Part shown: positions 42,791 to 52,398 of the stretch, piece after piece
Layout of the letters: each line of letters starts with the position of its first letter
Numbering within the stretch: position 1 is the stretch's first letter
NCBI RefSeq assembly: GCF_900230195.1
Contig: NZ_OCNE01000004.1
Location: forward strand, 248,001-312,000
Length of the DNA: 64,000 nucleotides
Direction: 5' to 3'
From: Streptomyces zhaozhouensis
GTDB taxonomy: Bacteria > Actinomycetota > Actinomycetes > Streptomycetales > Streptomycetaceae
Notes under the pieces: generated by a model
Database searches by the model: none
What the model was told of the DNA's origin: nothing
The model's input: the letters and a program-made list of their open reading frames with translations, nothing else
Translations under genes and position numbers: made by a program

Positions 42791-44005
42791 ATGTCCACGC
42801 AACGCCGGCCCACCCTGGAGGACGTGCTCGCCGCCCAGAAGACGCTCTCCGGGGTGACCCGGGTGACCGCCCTCGAAGGCAGCAGGTACCTGAGTCGACT
42901 GGTCGGCGCGCCGGTCCTGTTGAAGTGCGAGAACCTTCAGCGCACCGGCTCGTTCAAGCTGCGCGGCGCCTACAACCGGATCGCCGCCCTCACGCCGCCC
43001 GACCGGGAGCGCGGGGTGGTCGCGGCGAGCGCGGGCAACCACGCGCAGGGCGTCGCGTTGGCCGCCTCGCTGCTCGGCGTCACCTCGACGGTCTTCATGC
43101 CGGTCGGCGCCCCGCTGCCGAAGGTGGCCGCGACCCGCGACTACGGGGCCTCCGTGCGGCTGGTCGGGCAGGTCGTCGACGAGACGCTGGCCGCCGCGAC
43201 CGCCTACGCGAGGGAGTCCGGCGCGGTCTTCATCCACCCCTTCGACCACCCGGACGTGGTCGCGGGGCAGGGCACGTTGGGCCTCGAACTGCTGGAACAG
43301 TGCCCCGACGTGCGGACCGTGGTGATGAGCGTCGGCGGCGGCGGGCTGCTGGCCGGCGTGGCGCTGGCGATCAAGGCGCGCCGGCCCGACGTGCGGATCG
43401 TCGGCGTGCAGGCCGAGGGCGCCGCCGCCTACCCCAGGTCGCTGGCGGCCGGCCGGCCGCTGTCGCTGCCGGGGGCGGCCACCATGGCCGACGGCATCCG
43501 GGTGGGGCGGCCGGGGGACGTGCCGTTCGAGCTGGTGGCCGAGCTGGTCGACGACGTGCGGACCGTCTCGGAGAGCGCCCTCTCGGGCGCGCTGCTGCAC
43601 TGCCTGGAACGCGCCAAGCTCGTCGTGGAGCCGGCCGGCGCCGCGCCGGTCGCGGCGCTGCTGGCGGAGCCTGAGGCGTTCGAGGGGCCGGTCGTGGCGG
43701 TGCTCTCGGGCGGGAACGTGGATCCCGTCGTGATGGAACGGACCCTGCGGCACGGGATGGCCGCCGCCGGCCGCTACCTCTCGCTGCGGCTGCGGCTCCC
43801 CGACCATCCGGGCGCGCTGGCGGCGCTGCTCGGGGTGCTGTCGGAGGTCGACGCTAACGTGCTGGCGGTGCACCACGTGCGGACCGATCCGCGGCTCGGG
43901 GTGAGCGAGGCGGAGGTCGAGCTGTGGCTGGAGACGAAGGGGCCGCGCCACTGCGACGAGGTCGTCGTCGCGCTGCGCGAGTCCGGGTACGGCGTCCTGT
44001 CCTGA
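42791..44005 (+). CDS. ilvA: Threonine ammonia-lyase
   Basis: 404-residue PLP enzyme converting threonine to 2-oxobutanoate, entry to isoleucine synthesis or threonine breakdown. The PLP lysine is in RTGSFKLRGAYNR. AASAGNHAQGVALAA and the phosphate loop SVGGGGLLAGVALA are intact. A single C-terminal ACT domain (YLSLRLRLPDHPGALAALLGVL) places it in the short form with one regulatory domain, closer to catabolic/dual-use enzymes than to the two-ACT biosynthetic form. Confidence 0.94.
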   Translation: MSTQRRPTLEDVLAAQKTLSGVTRVTALEGSRYLSRLVGAPVLLKCENLQRTGSFKLRGAYNRIAALTPPDRERGVVAASAGNHAQGVALAASLLGVTSTVFMPVGAPLPKVAATRDYGASVRLVGQVVDETLAAATAYARESGAVFIHPFDHPDVVAGQGTLGLELLEQCPDVRTVVMSVGGGGLLAGVALAIKARRPDVRIVGVQAEGAAAYPRSLAAGRPLSLPGAATMADGIRVGRPGDVPFELVAELVDDVRTVSESALSGALLHCLERAKLVVEPAGAAPVAALLAEPEAFEGPVVAVLSGGNVDPVVMERTLRHGMAAAGRYLSLRLRLPDHPGALAALLGVLSEVDANVLAVHHVRTDPRLGVSEAEVELWLETKGPRHCDEVVVALRESGYGVLS

Positions 44006-44148
44006 CGGTCGTTCCGCTCCCCGCGGTGGGCGGCGGCGGTGCGCCGGCGCCGCGCGGGCGGGTCGTGGGAGACGGGGGTTCCTGGTGGTCGGGGTGGGTG
44101 GATGACGGTGCGGCGGACGGCGACGGGACCGCGTTCCCTTTTAAGAAC

Positions 44149-44158
44149 TATCGCGATA
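44149..44158. promoter_or_regulatory. TATCGCGATA palindrome upstream of the ABC exporter
   Basis: Perfect 10-bp palindrome extended by a second half (ATCGCG at 44160-44165), in an AT-rich patch that looks like a promoter and ends 80 nt before the ATPase gene. It is probably the operator for a TetR/PadR-type repressor encoded elsewhere, as no regulator is adjacent. Confidence 0.55.
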
Positions 44159-44238
44159 CATCGCGTCTGTTCTAGAGTGGCGACCCTCGTGCGTTCGGGC
44201 CACCCTGGCCACCCAGACCTGATCGAGAGTGAGACCTC

Positions 44239-45234
44239 ATGCCAGCCGCCATCTACGCCGAGGGTCTGGTCAAGACCTTCGGCGACGTCCGCGCGTTGGA
44301 CGGCGTGGACATCGAAGTACCCGAGGGGACGGTGCTCGGCCTTCTCGGACCCAACGGCGCGGGCAAGACCACCGCCGTGCGCGTGCTCACCACCCTGCTG
44401 CGGCCGGACAGCGGCCGCGCGGAGGTCGCGGGCTTCGACGTCGTCACCCATCCGGGGGAGGTGCGCAGGTCCATCGGGCTCTCCGGCCAGTTCGCCGCCG
44501 TCGACGACTATCTGACCGGCCGGGAAAACCTCCAGATGGTCGGCCAGCTCTACCAGCTCACCGCGCGGGACGCCCGCCGCAGGGCGGACGCGCTGCTGGA
44601 GCGGTTCAACCTGGCGGACGCCGGTGACCGCACCGCCAAGACCTACTCGGGCGGGATGCGTCGCCGCCTCGACCTGGCGGCGGCGCTGGTGATCAGCCCG
44701 CCGGTGATGTTCATGGACGAGCCCACGACCGGCCTCGACCCGAGGAACCGCATGGCCCTGTGGGCCGTGATCGAGGAACTGGTCGCCGGCGGCACCACGT
44801 TGCTGCTGACCACGCAGTACCTGGAGGAGGCCGACCACCTGGCCGACAGCATCGCCGTCGTCGACCACGGCCAGGTCATCGCGCGCGGCACCTCGGACGA
44901 GCTGAAGAGCCGCAGCGGCGGCGACGTGGTCGAGGTCGTCGTCCACGCCCGCGAGCATCTGCCGGTCGCCGAGCGGATCCTGCGGCGGCTGGGGGACGGC
45001 GACACCACGCTGGTCGAGCACACGCGCAAGCTCAGCGTCCCGGCGGCCGGCGGGGCCAAGCTCCTCGCCGAGGTGATCCGCGAACTGGACGGCGAGGGCG
45101 TGGAGATCGACGACATCGGGCTGCGCCGGCCCACGCTGGACGACGTGTTCATCTCGCTCACCGGCCACGGCGCCGAGGAGGAGAACGGGATGCCCGCCAC
45201 CGACGAGGCGACGGGCAAGGAGGGGGAGAAGTGA
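44239..45234 (+). CDS. ABC transporter ATPase (DrrA-like)
   Basis: 331 residues: Walker A LLGPNGAGKTTAVRVL, signature YSGGMRRRLDLA, Walker B PPVMFMDEPTTGLD and a C-terminal extension of about 100 residues (LDDVFISLTGHGAEE) characteristic of the drug-resistance DrrA subfamily. It powers the permease encoded immediately downstream; stop and start overlap (GTGA). Substrate unknown, lipid or drug export likely. Confidence 0.94.
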   Translation: MPAAIYAEGLVKTFGDVRALDGVDIEVPEGTVLGLLGPNGAGKTTAVRVLTTLLRPDSGRAEVAGFDVVTHPGEVRRSIGLSGQFAAVDDYLTGRENLQMVGQLYQLTARDARRRADALLERFNLADAGDRTAKTYSGGMRRRLDLAAALVISPPVMFMDEPTTGLDPRNRMALWAVIEELVAGGTTLLLTTQYLEEADHLADSIAVVDHGQVIARGTSDELKSRSGGDVVEVVVHAREHLPVAERILRRLGDGDTTLVEHTRKLSVPAAGGAKLLAEVIRELDGEGVEIDDIGLRRPTLDDVFISLTGHGAEEENGMPATDEATGKEGEK

Positions 45235-46100
45235 GCATCACCGCCCAGGAACCGAGCCCGAAGCCGATCCCGAGGCCGGGGGACCGGGTCTCGTTCCGCC
45301 AGAGCTGGCGGGACTCGATGGTCGTCGCCAAGCGCAACCTGCTGCGGATGCTGCGCATCCCCGAGGTCGTCATCTTCGGCCTGGTGCAGCCCATCATGTT
45401 CGTGGTGCTGTTCTCCTACGTCTTCGGCGGCTCCATCACGCTGCCCGGCGCGGGGAACGACTCGGGCGCCTACCGGGAGTTCCTGATGGGCGGCATCTTC
45501 GCCCAGACGGTCACCTTCGCCACCGCAGGCGCCAGCGCGGGCATCGCGGAGGACATGCAGAAGGGCATCATCGACCGCTTCCGTTCGCTGCCCATGGCGC
45601 GCGGCGCGGTGCTCACCGGGCGGACCTTCGCCGACCTGGTGCAGACGGCGGTGATCCTGCTGGTGCTGGCCCTGGTCGCGCTGCTGGTCGGCTGGCGTAT
45701 GCGGGAGGGCGTGGTCGACGCGGTCGCCGGCTTCGGCCTGCTGCTGCTCCTCGGGTACGCGTTCACCTGGATCGGCGCGCTGATCGGCCTCTCCGTGCGC
45801 ACCCCGGAGGCGGCGACCTCCGGCGGGCTGGTGTGGCTCTTCCCGCTGACCTTCGTCTCGGTCGCGTTCGTCCCCTCGGAGAACATGCCGTCGGTGCTCC
45901 AGCCCGTCGCCGAGTGGAACCCGTTCTCCGCGACCGTGCTCGCCGCCCGCGAGCTGTTCGGCAATCTTCCGCCGCACTACGAGGCCCCCGACGCCTGGCC
46001 GATGCAGCACCCGGCGCTGGCGTCGCTGCTGTGGTCGATCCTGATCATCGCGGTCTTCCGCACGCTGGCCGTCCGCAAGTACAAGCGCGCGGCCTCCTGA
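45231..46100 (+). CDS. ABC-2 type permease (DrrB-like)
   Basis: 289-residue membrane protein with about six helices, including VVIFGLVQPIMFVVLFSYVFGGSI and TAVILLVLALVALLVGW, and the ABC-2 motif GIIDRFRSLPMARGAVLTGR that contacts the ATPase. It starts at GTG 45231, overlapping the ATPase stop, so the two are made in equal amounts. A clear hairpin follows. Confidence 0.93.
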   Translation: MSITAQEPSPKPIPRPGDRVSFRQSWRDSMVVAKRNLLRMLRIPEVVIFGLVQPIMFVVLFSYVFGGSITLPGAGNDSGAYREFLMGGIFAQTVTFATAGASAGIAEDMQKGIIDRFRSLPMARGAVLTGRTFADLVQTAVILLVLALVALLVGWRMREGVVDAVAGFGLLLLLGYAFTWIGALIGLSVRTPEAATSGGLVWLFPLTFVSVAFVPSENMPSVLQPVAEWNPFSATVLAARELFGNLPPHYEAPDAWPMQHPALASLLWSILIIAVFRTLAVRKYKRAAS

Positions 46101-46151
46101 CGCGCGCCGGGCGTCACCACACGCGCGGGGGTCTCGCTCCCGCGCGCCGGT

Positions 46152-46186
46152 TCCCGGACGGTCACGGCGTTCCGCGCCGTCCGGGA
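46152..46186. terminator. Hairpin after the ABC exporter operon
   Basis: TCCCGGACGG pairs with CCGTCCGGGA (10 bp), and the loop contains further ACGGCG/CGCCGT pairing. It lies 50 nt after the permease stop. The rest of the 290-nt spacer to the next gene shows nothing else I can name. Confidence 0.65.
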
Positions 46187-46391
46187 GCCGTCCCCACTCC
46201 GCCACGTACCGGTAACGACTTGGTCGAAATCGGCGTGAGCCCCCGTCCGCCGGGGCAGGCCAACTTCCCGGGCCGCTCCGAGCGTTGACCCGCGTTCAGG
46301 AGCGCTCCCACGCACCAGGCGGTGGCCGGACCACGGCGCGGGGACCCCGCGCGCGCCCGGCGGACGGGACGACGACGGGGAGGGACGACGG

Positions 46392-49300
46392 ATGGCGGTG
46401 GAGACGGCGACGCTGGAGGAGCGGCATCGCGCGGAGGTCGATCGGCTGCTGCGCGACGCGGCCAAGGAGGAGGAGCGCCGCTCGGAGGGGCGGGTCTCGG
46501 CGGACCAGTTGCTGCGCCGCGCCGGCGGCTCGCTGGACGAGATCCTGCGTCCGGCGCGCGAGGAGTACGCGGCCTTCCGGGAGGCCGAGCAGGACAGCGC
46601 GCCGAGCCGGCTGGCCGACCGCTTCGCGCCCCGCTTCCTCGGCGGCCTCGCGGCGGCCGCGCTCTGCGCCGCCCTCGCCACGGTGCTGCTCGTCGGCTCG
46701 CTCAACGACTCGGCGACCGTCGCCTTCTACGACGGCGTGCTGGTGGCGCTGGCCGCCGTGGCGGGCTTCAGCCTCCAGGCGCTGCTGGCCCACTTCTGGT
46801 CCTCGGAACGGCACGCCGGCAGCCGCCAACAGCCCGGCGGCGTCGAACAGTTGCGGCTCGCCTGGCTGACCGCCGTCGAGGTGCGCGGCATCCGCCCCTA
46901 TCTGGAGCAGCAGCGCGCCGTCGCGCCCCGCCGCCGCCAGCTCGGCGGCGCCCGGGGCTCCGGCCGCGTCTCCCGCACCACGGACCGCTCGGGCCGCGCC
47001 CGCGGCCGTTCCGTCCTCGGGCGCTCCTTCGACCGGCTGGCCGACCTGGAGCGGCCCTTCATCGGCCGTCGCCGCCACCTCGGCCAGATCGTGCAGTGGG
47101 TCAACCGCGACCGCGCCGCCACCGAGACCCAGCCCACCGTCGTCGTGCTGCACGGCCCCTCGGGCTCGGGCCGCACCACGCTCGCCGGCTGGGCCGCGCA
47201 GGAGACCCGCGAGCTGTTCCGCGGCGCCTGCCTGGTGGACCTGCGCGGCCAGAGCCAGGACCCGCTGCCCACCAGGGACGCCCTGCTGCACCTGATGAAC
47301 CGGCTCGGCGCCCCCCGCGAGCAACTGCTCTTCCGCGAGGGCTCGGGCCGCGCCGCCGACGCCGGCCAGCTGTCCCGGCTCGCCGAGCGCTACCAGCAGC
47401 ACCTCAGCGACCTGCCCGTGGTGATCATCCTCGACGACGCCACCGACGCCGAGCAGGTCTGCACCCTGATCCCCGCGCGCTCCCCCTCGCTGGTGCTGGT
47501 CACCGCGGCCGAGCCGCTCGACATCAGCCCCTCGTTCCCCGCCTCCGTCCACCAGCTGCCGATCGAGGCGCTGGACGACGACGCCGCCGAGGAACTGCTG
47601 CGCGCCTCCGTCGCCGACGGCGGCCGGATCGCGCCCGGCGCGCGCGACGAGAGCGGCTGGCGCGAGATCAACGAGCTGTGCGCCGGCCGGCCGATCCTGC
47701 TGCGGCTGGTCGGCTCGGCGCTCGACGAACGCTCGCCCACCGCCCTCGCCGACGACCTCGCCGCCTGGGGCCCGGCCGGTGACGAGGCCGCCGACCCCGC
47801 CGAGCGCGCCCTGCGGATGCGCTACCACGACCTGGACGAGACCGCCCGCCGGCTGCTGCGCCGACTGGCGCTCGCCGGCCGCGCCAGCCTCGGTGCCCGC
47901 GCCGCCGCCGCGCTGCTGGACGTCGGTCAGCGCGAGGCGGCCGACCAGTTGGAGCGGCTGGCCCAGGCCGGCCTGCTCAGCCATGTCCGGGGCAACCGCT
48001 ACCGCCTGCACGAGCTGGTCCGCAGGTTCGCGCGCGCCCGGATGTACGAGGAGGACAGCGACCGCCAGGTGTCGGCCGCCCAGGAGCGGCTGATCCGCAG
48101 CTACGCCGAGCTGGCCGACACGGTGATCCGGCTGGTCGACGGCAAGACCTCGACCCGCGCCGACATGCTGCCGGCCGCCGCCGGCGGCCACGGCTTCGCC
48201 TCGCTGGACGCCGCGCTGCGCTGGCTGGACGACGAGACCAGCTTCATCACCTCGACCCTGCGCTACGCCGACGAGCGCGTCGACCGCCAGGCCGTCCAGC
48301 ACCTGCTCGGCGCGCTGTGCGACTACTGCCTGCTCCGGGGCGACCTCTACCGCCTCGGCGAGCTGAACGAGCTGGCGGAGGCCGTCGACCAGGGGCTGCT
48401 GACGCGTTCCGTCCGCTGGCGGACCGGTGTCGCCGCCCGGCAGCTCGGCGAGCTGGACAAGTCGCGCTCCACGCTGACCTCCGTCGTCACCCTCTACCAG
48501 CAGGCGCGCCACGAGGCCGGTACCGCCCGCGCGCTGCGGGACCTCGGCATCACCCTGCAACACCAGGGCCAGTTGCGGGAGTCGGTGGAGAAACTGCGCC
48601 AGGCGCTCGACCTCCAGCGGGGCGAGGCGCTCGCCGGCGACCGGGCCTGGACGCTGCACGCCCTGGCCGCCGCCGAGCGCGAGTGCGGCCGGGTGCTCTC
48701 CGCCCGTCGGCTGCTGGCCGAGGCGCTGCCGCTGCACCAGGCGAGCGGCAGCGTGCACGGCGAGGCGTGGACCCGCTTCCAGCTGGGGCAGACCCTGCTG
48801 TGGCAGGGCGAGATCGCGGAAGGCGAGCGGGAGCTGCGCCTCTCCCTCGACCTCTACGAGCGCTCCCGCGACGTGCGGGGCGTGGCCTGGGCCGCCAGCG
48901 AGCTGGGCCTGGCCCGCGTCTACGACGGGGACGCCTCGGCGGCCGTCGACCAGTTGCGCGCCGCGCTCGCCCGGCACCAGGAGACGGAGGACGCGCGCGG
49001 CGAGGCGTGGACCCTGTACTACCTGGGCCAGGCGCTGGAGGAGGCCGGCGACACCACGGCCGCCGTCCGGGCCCTGGAACGCGCCCGCACCATGTTCAGC
49101 CGGATGCGGGACGTCTACGGGCTGGCCTGCACCCGGCAGCACTCGGCCCGGGTCACCAGGGACAGCCGCGCGGAGAAGACGGGCTCGCTGCGCAACAGCG
49201 GCTTCGCCCGCCAGTTGCTGACCGACGCCCGGCGGGACTACCAGCGGATCGGCGTCACGCACGGCGAGGCGTGGTCGGCGCTGGAGCTGGCCGTGATCGA

Positions 49301-49748
49301 GGCGGGCAACGAACGGCTCGGTCTCGCGCTGGAGTTGACCGACGAGGCGCTGGGGCTCTTCACCGCCGGCTACGGCGACGGCGGCCCCGACCTGCGCGGC
49401 GCGGACTGGGCGCAGTTCCTGCGGTGCACGCTGCTGCCGCTGGCCTCGCCCGGCGGCTCGGAGGTGGGGCAGGCGGTGGCGCAGCAGGAGCTCGCCGAGC
49501 TGCTGCGCGCCGAGCACCCGGCGCGCGACCCCCGGCTCGCGGACGCCGCGCACTCCCTGGCGCTGATGCTGGAGCGCGAGCAGGGCCCGGAGGCGGGCTG
49601 GTCCGCCTGGCGCCTGGGCATGGTGCCCCGGCGCGCGGCCCGCGACATCGTGGGCGTGCTGCCCCCCGAGGGCGGCGCGACGGACGCCCCGACGGGCGAC
49701 CGCGCCCACGACGACCCGGCCGGCGGCGACCCGGTGGACGGGCGCTGA
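46392..49748 (+). CDS. Large membrane-anchored STAND (NB-ARC) protein with TPRs
   Basis: 1,118 residues. A helical, charged N-terminus is followed by two membrane helices (GGLAAAALCAALATVLLVG and VLVALAAVAGFSLQALLAHF, about 84-135), an NB-ARC-like ATPase (about 235-560) and a C-terminal TPR array (about 640-1060, repeats such as GEAWTRFQLGQTLLWQGEI). The P-loop reads LHGPSGSGRTT, with Arg where the Walker A lysine should be, around residue 260. Walker B is VVIILDDATDA. It may be a structural or slow NTPase. Position next to mca in the core chromosome suggests a conserved housekeeping or signalling role. Confidence 0.85.
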   Translation: MAVETATLEERHRAEVDRLLRDAAKEEERRSEGRVSADQLLRRAGGSLDEILRPAREEYAAFREAEQDSAPSRLADRFAPRFLGGLAAAALCAALATVLLVGSLNDSATVAFYDGVLVALAAVAGFSLQALLAHFWSSERHAGSRQQPGGVEQLRLAWLTAVEVRGIRPYLEQQRAVAPRRRQLGGARGSGRVSRTTDRSGRARGRSVLGRSFDRLADLERPFIGRRRHLGQIVQWVNRDRAATETQPTVVVLHGPSGSGRTTLAGWAAQETRELFRGACLVDLRGQSQDPLPTRDALLHLMNRLGAPREQLLFREGSGRAADAGQLSRLAERYQQHLSDLPVVIILDDATDAEQVCTLIPARSPSLVLVTAAEPLDISPSFPASVHQLPIEALDDDAAEELLRASVADGGRIAPGARDESGWREINELCAGRPILLRLVGSALDERSPTALADDLAAWGPAGDEAADPAERALRMRYHDLDETARRLLRRLALAGRASLGARAAAALLDVGQREAADQLERLAQAGLLSHVRGNRYRLHELVRRFARARMYEEDSDRQVSAAQERLIRSYAELADTVIRLVDGKTSTRADMLPAAAGGHGFASLDAALRWLDDETSFITSTLRYADERVDRQAVQHLLGALCDYCLLRGDLYRLGELNELAEAVDQGLLTRSVRWRTGVAARQLGELDKSRSTLTSVVTLYQQARHEAGTARALRDLGITLQHQGQLRESVEKLRQALDLQRGEALAGDRAWTLHALAAAERECGRVLSARRLLAEALPLHQASGSVHGEAWTRFQLGQTLLWQGEIAEGERELRLSLDLYERSRDVRGVAWAASELGLARVYDGDASAAVDQLRAALARHQETEDARGEAWTLYYLGQALEEAGDTTAAVRALERARTMFSRMRDVYGLACTRQHSARVTRDSRAEKTGSLRNSGFARQLLTDARRDYQRIGVTHGEAWSALELAVIEAGNERLGLALELTDEALGLFTAGYGDGGPDLRGADWAQFLRCTLLPLASPGGSEVGQAVAQQELAELLRAEHPARDPRLADAAHSLALMLEREQGPEAGWSAWRLGMVPRRAARDIVGVLPPEGGATDAPTGDRAHDDPAGGDPVDGR

Positions 49749-49791
49749 CCGGCCGGGGCCGGCGTCGGCTTCCCCGAGCCCCGCGCGGGGC

Positions 49792-50022
49792 TCAGGAAGC
49801 GGTCGCCGGCCTGTCCTTGGCCGAGGGCTCGTCGGCGGCCGGCTCGCCGCCGTCGCGCGCCGCGGCGCTCTCCTCGAAGTCGATCCTGCCCAGGTGGCTG
49901 CTCATCGACTTCAGCAGCACCCAGACCCCGACACCGAGCACGGCGAACACGACGAAGCCCAGCACACCCGGGGTCACCGTGTACTCGGTCAGCTCCTTGG
50001 CGAGCGGAGTCACATCAGTCAT
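49792..50022 (-). CDS. Small membrane protein downstream of mca
   Basis: 76 residues: one membrane helix (VLGFVVFAVLGVGVWVLL) and a charged C-terminal cytosolic tail. It starts three nt after the mca stop (TGAGGCATG), so translation is probably coupled. This pairing is conserved in Streptomyces. Function unknown. Confidence 0.82.
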   Translation of the reverse strand: MTDVTPLAKELTEYTVTPGVLGFVVFAVLGVGVWVLLKSMSSHLGRIDFEESAAARDGGEPAADEPSAKDRPATAS

Positions 50023-50025
50023 GCC

Positions 50026-50898
50026 TCAATTGTCGCGGACACCGGCGAACAGGTCGGACTCGGGTAGCGAGGTGTCCACCAGGGACCGCGCCAGCTCGAA
50101 GTCCTCCGTCGGCCAGACCTCCTGCTGGATCTCCATCGGCACCCGGAACCAGCCGCCGTCCGGGTCGATCTGGGTGGCGTGCGCGATCAACGCCTTGTCC
50201 CGCACCGGGTAGTACTCGCCGCACGGCACCCGCGTGGTCAACTGCCGCTCCGGCATGGCCGAGTCGTCCCAGCGCTCCAGCCACTCCGCGTAGGGCGACT
50301 CCATGCCGCGCGCCAGCAGCGCCTCGTGCAGCGCGAGGGTGCGCGGCCTGTTGAAGCCCTGGTTGTAGTAGAGCTTCGACGGCTGCCACGGCGCGCCGGA
50401 GTCCGGGTAGCGCTCCGGGTCGCCGGCGGCGTCGAAGGCGACCATCGTGATCTTGTGGGTCATGATGTGGTCGGGGTGCGGGTAGCCGCCGTTCTCGTCG
50501 TAGGTGGTGATCACCTGCGGACGGAACGAGCGGATCAGCCGGACCAGCGGCTCGGCGGCCTCCTCCACGTCCTTCAGCGCGAAGCAGCCCTCCGGCAGCG
50601 GCGGCAGCGGGTCGCCCTCCGGCAGCCCGGAGTCGACGAAGCCGAGCCACTCCTGCCGGACGCCCAGGATCTCCCGCGCCTCGGCCATCTCCTTGGCCCG
50701 CACCTCGTGGATGTTCGCCTCGATATAAGGGTCGCCCTGGAGCTTGGGGTTGAGGATCGACCCCCGCTCACCGCCCGTGCAGGTGGCGACGAGCACCTCC
50801 ACGCCCTCGGCCACGTACTTCGCCATCGCGGCGGCGCCCTTGCTGGACTCGTCGTCCGGGTGGGCGTGCACCGCCATGAGTCGCAGTTGCTCTGTCAA
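50026..50898 (-). CDS. mca: Mycothiol S-conjugate amidase
   Basis: 290-residue zinc amidase that cleaves mycothiol conjugates so that toxins leave as mercapturic acids. The zinc ligands are in VHAHPDDESSKGAA and GGYPHPDHIMTHKI. TCTGGERGSILNP is also conserved and separates the family from MshB. It starts at TTG 50898, an uncommon start supported by the conserved TEQLRLMAVHAH N-terminus. Divergent from the DUF4307 gene. Mycothiol metabolism confirms an actinomycete host. Confidence 0.95.
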   Translation of the reverse strand: MTEQLRLMAVHAHPDDESSKGAAAMAKYVAEGVEVLVATCTGGERGSILNPKLQGDPYIEANIHEVRAKEMAEAREILGVRQEWLGFVDSGLPEGDPLPPLPEGCFALKDVEEAAEPLVRLIRSFRPQVITTYDENGGYPHPDHIMTHKITMVAFDAAGDPERYPDSGAPWQPSKLYYNQGFNRPRTLALHEALLARGMESPYAEWLERWDDSAMPERQLTTRVPCGEYYPVRDKALIAHATQIDPDGGWFRVPMEIQQEVWPTEDFELARSLVDTSLPESDLFAGVRDN

Positions 50899-51032
50899 CG
50901 CTCGGTCCTCGTCGTTCGGTCCTGGTCGTCTCGGCCCCGGAGACGCCTTCTATAGTGACGGATGGAACGGACACCGGTATTCCCGGTCCGCACCACGAGC
51001 ACGCCGTGCCGACGACACCGAGAGGAGGAGCC

Positions 51033-51452
51033 GTGACCACAGCCCCCACCGGACCACCGGCGGGCCGCTACGGCCGCGACGCCTCCGACGACGGGGCGCG
51101 CGACCGGCGGCTCCGGCTCGTCGGGCTCGTGCTGGGCGTCGCCCTGGTGGGCTTCGTCGCCTGGGCCGGCTTCTCCTACATCGGAGAGCAACGCGTCTCA
51201 GGCCAGCTGACCGGCTTCGAGGTGACCTCCGACCAGGAGGTGGACGTCCATCTCGCGGTCCGCAAACCGGCCGACACCGAGGGTGTCTGTACGGTGCGGG
51301 CGCAGGCGGAGGACGGCCTGGAGGTCGGCAGGGCCGAGTTCCGCTTCGACCAGCCGGACGACAGCCTCCACGAGGCGGTCACCCTCCGCACCACGGCCCG
51401 CGCCACGTCGGCGGAGCTGATGGGGTGCTCGGCGGCCGGCCAGGAGGAATAG
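51033..51452 (+). CDS. DUF4307 membrane protein
   Basis: 139 residues from GTG 51033, fixed by AGGAGGAG. A hydrophilic N-terminus, one membrane helix (LVGLVLGVALVGFVAWAGFSYI) and an external beta-rich domain (VSGQLTGFEVTSDQEVDVHLAV, CTVRAQAEDGLEVGRAE) ending in a Cys (MGCSAAG). DUF4307 sits between mca and greA across Streptomyces. Function unknown. Confidence 0.88.
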   Translation: MTTAPTGPPAGRYGRDASDDGARDRRLRLVGLVLGVALVGFVAWAGFSYIGEQRVSGQLTGFEVTSDQEVDVHLAVRKPADTEGVCTVRAQAEDGLEVGRAEFRFDQPDDSLHEAVTLRTTARATSAELMGCSAAGQEE

Positions 51453-51663
51453 CGGCCGGCGCGCGGCGTCGGACCCCCGCGGACCCCCGGTGACCTGCCA
51501 CAACCCGTACCGGGTTTGTGGCGGAGCGCGCAGGGTAATCCTTCCGCACATCGACCGTTTCGTTGTTAGAGTCGATATTTCGATCGATGGTCCGCCCGCC
51601 CAGGAGCGCACATGTCTGGGACGGGCCTTGTTTTTATCCCCTCTTGCTACCCGAGGAGCACCT

Positions 51664-52164
51664 GTGACGCAGACCAGCGACACTGTCACCTGGCTGACCC
51701 AGGAGGCGTATGACCAGCTGAAGGCGGAGCTGGATCACTTGTCGGGTCCTGCCCGCGTCGAGATCGCGAAGAAGATCGAGGCGGCTCGTGAAGAGGGCGA
51801 TCTCAAGGAGAACGCCGGTTACCACGCGGCCAAGGAGGAGCAGGGGAAGATGGAGGCGCGCGTGCGCCAGCTGACCCAGCTCCTGGAGACCGCGCAGGTG
51901 GGAGAGGCACCCGCCGACACCGGCGTGGTCGCCCCCGGCATGGTCGTGACCATCGCCTTCGACGGCGACAAGGACGACACGATGACCTTCCTGCTGGCGT
52001 CCCGGGAGTTCGCCACCTCGGACATCGACACCTACTCGCCCCAGTCCCCGCTCGGCGGCGCCGTGCTGGGCAAGAAGGTCGGCCAGAACGCCACCTACGA
52101 GCTGCCCAACGGCAGCAGCGCCTCGGTCCAGGTCCTGGAGGCCAAGCCCTACCAGGCGTCCTGA
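51664..52164 (+). CDS. greA: Transcription elongation factor GreA
   Basis: 166 residues. It rescues backtracked RNA polymerase by stimulating transcript cleavage. The N-terminal coiled coil holds the catalytic acidic tip in AREEGDLKENAGYHAAKEEQ, and the C-terminal FKBP-like domain has PLGGAVLGKKVGQ. It starts at GTG 51664 with GAGGAG upstream. The leader contains an AT-rich TTGTTA...GATATTT stretch that probably includes the promoter. Confidence 0.95.
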   Translation: MTQTSDTVTWLTQEAYDQLKAELDHLSGPARVEIAKKIEAAREEGDLKENAGYHAAKEEQGKMEARVRQLTQLLETAQVGEAPADTGVVAPGMVVTIAFDGDKDDTMTFLLASREFATSDIDTYSPQSPLGGAVLGKKVGQNATYELPNGSSASVQVLEAKPYQAS

Positions 52165-52246
52165 CCCCTCCCGGCCCACGGCACGGCCGTGGGCCGGCGC
52201 CCCCGTATCCCGTCGCCGGGCCCGCGTGTGGGGCGTGCCGCCGCGT

Positions 52247-52393
52247 TCAGGGCCTCAACAGGGCCTTGACCGCGCGGCGTTCGTCCATCGCCCGGTAGCC
52301 CTCGGCGACCTGGTCGAGGGGCAGGGCGAGGTCGAAGACCCGGCCCGGGTCGATCCGGCCCGACAGCACCCGTTCGATCAGGTCCGGCGCCGC
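52247..52393 (-). pseudogene. 3' fragment of a zinc-type alcohol dehydrogenase
   Basis: About 48 codons reading LIERVLSGRIDPGRVFDLAL, PLDQVAEGYRAMDERRAVK and ALLRP then stop, the standard C-terminus of MDR-family dehydrogenases. The 5' nine-tenths are missing; homology stops at about 52394, where an unrelated coding fragment on the other strand begins. A relic without function. Confidence 0.85.
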
Positions 52394-52398
52394 GGACC

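Noticed and set aside
44149..44165. Assigning the TATCGCGATA site to the MarR gene upstream
   Set aside because: MarR sites can look similar, but the gene is 1.5 kb away and nothing connects them; a regulator elsewhere is as likely.
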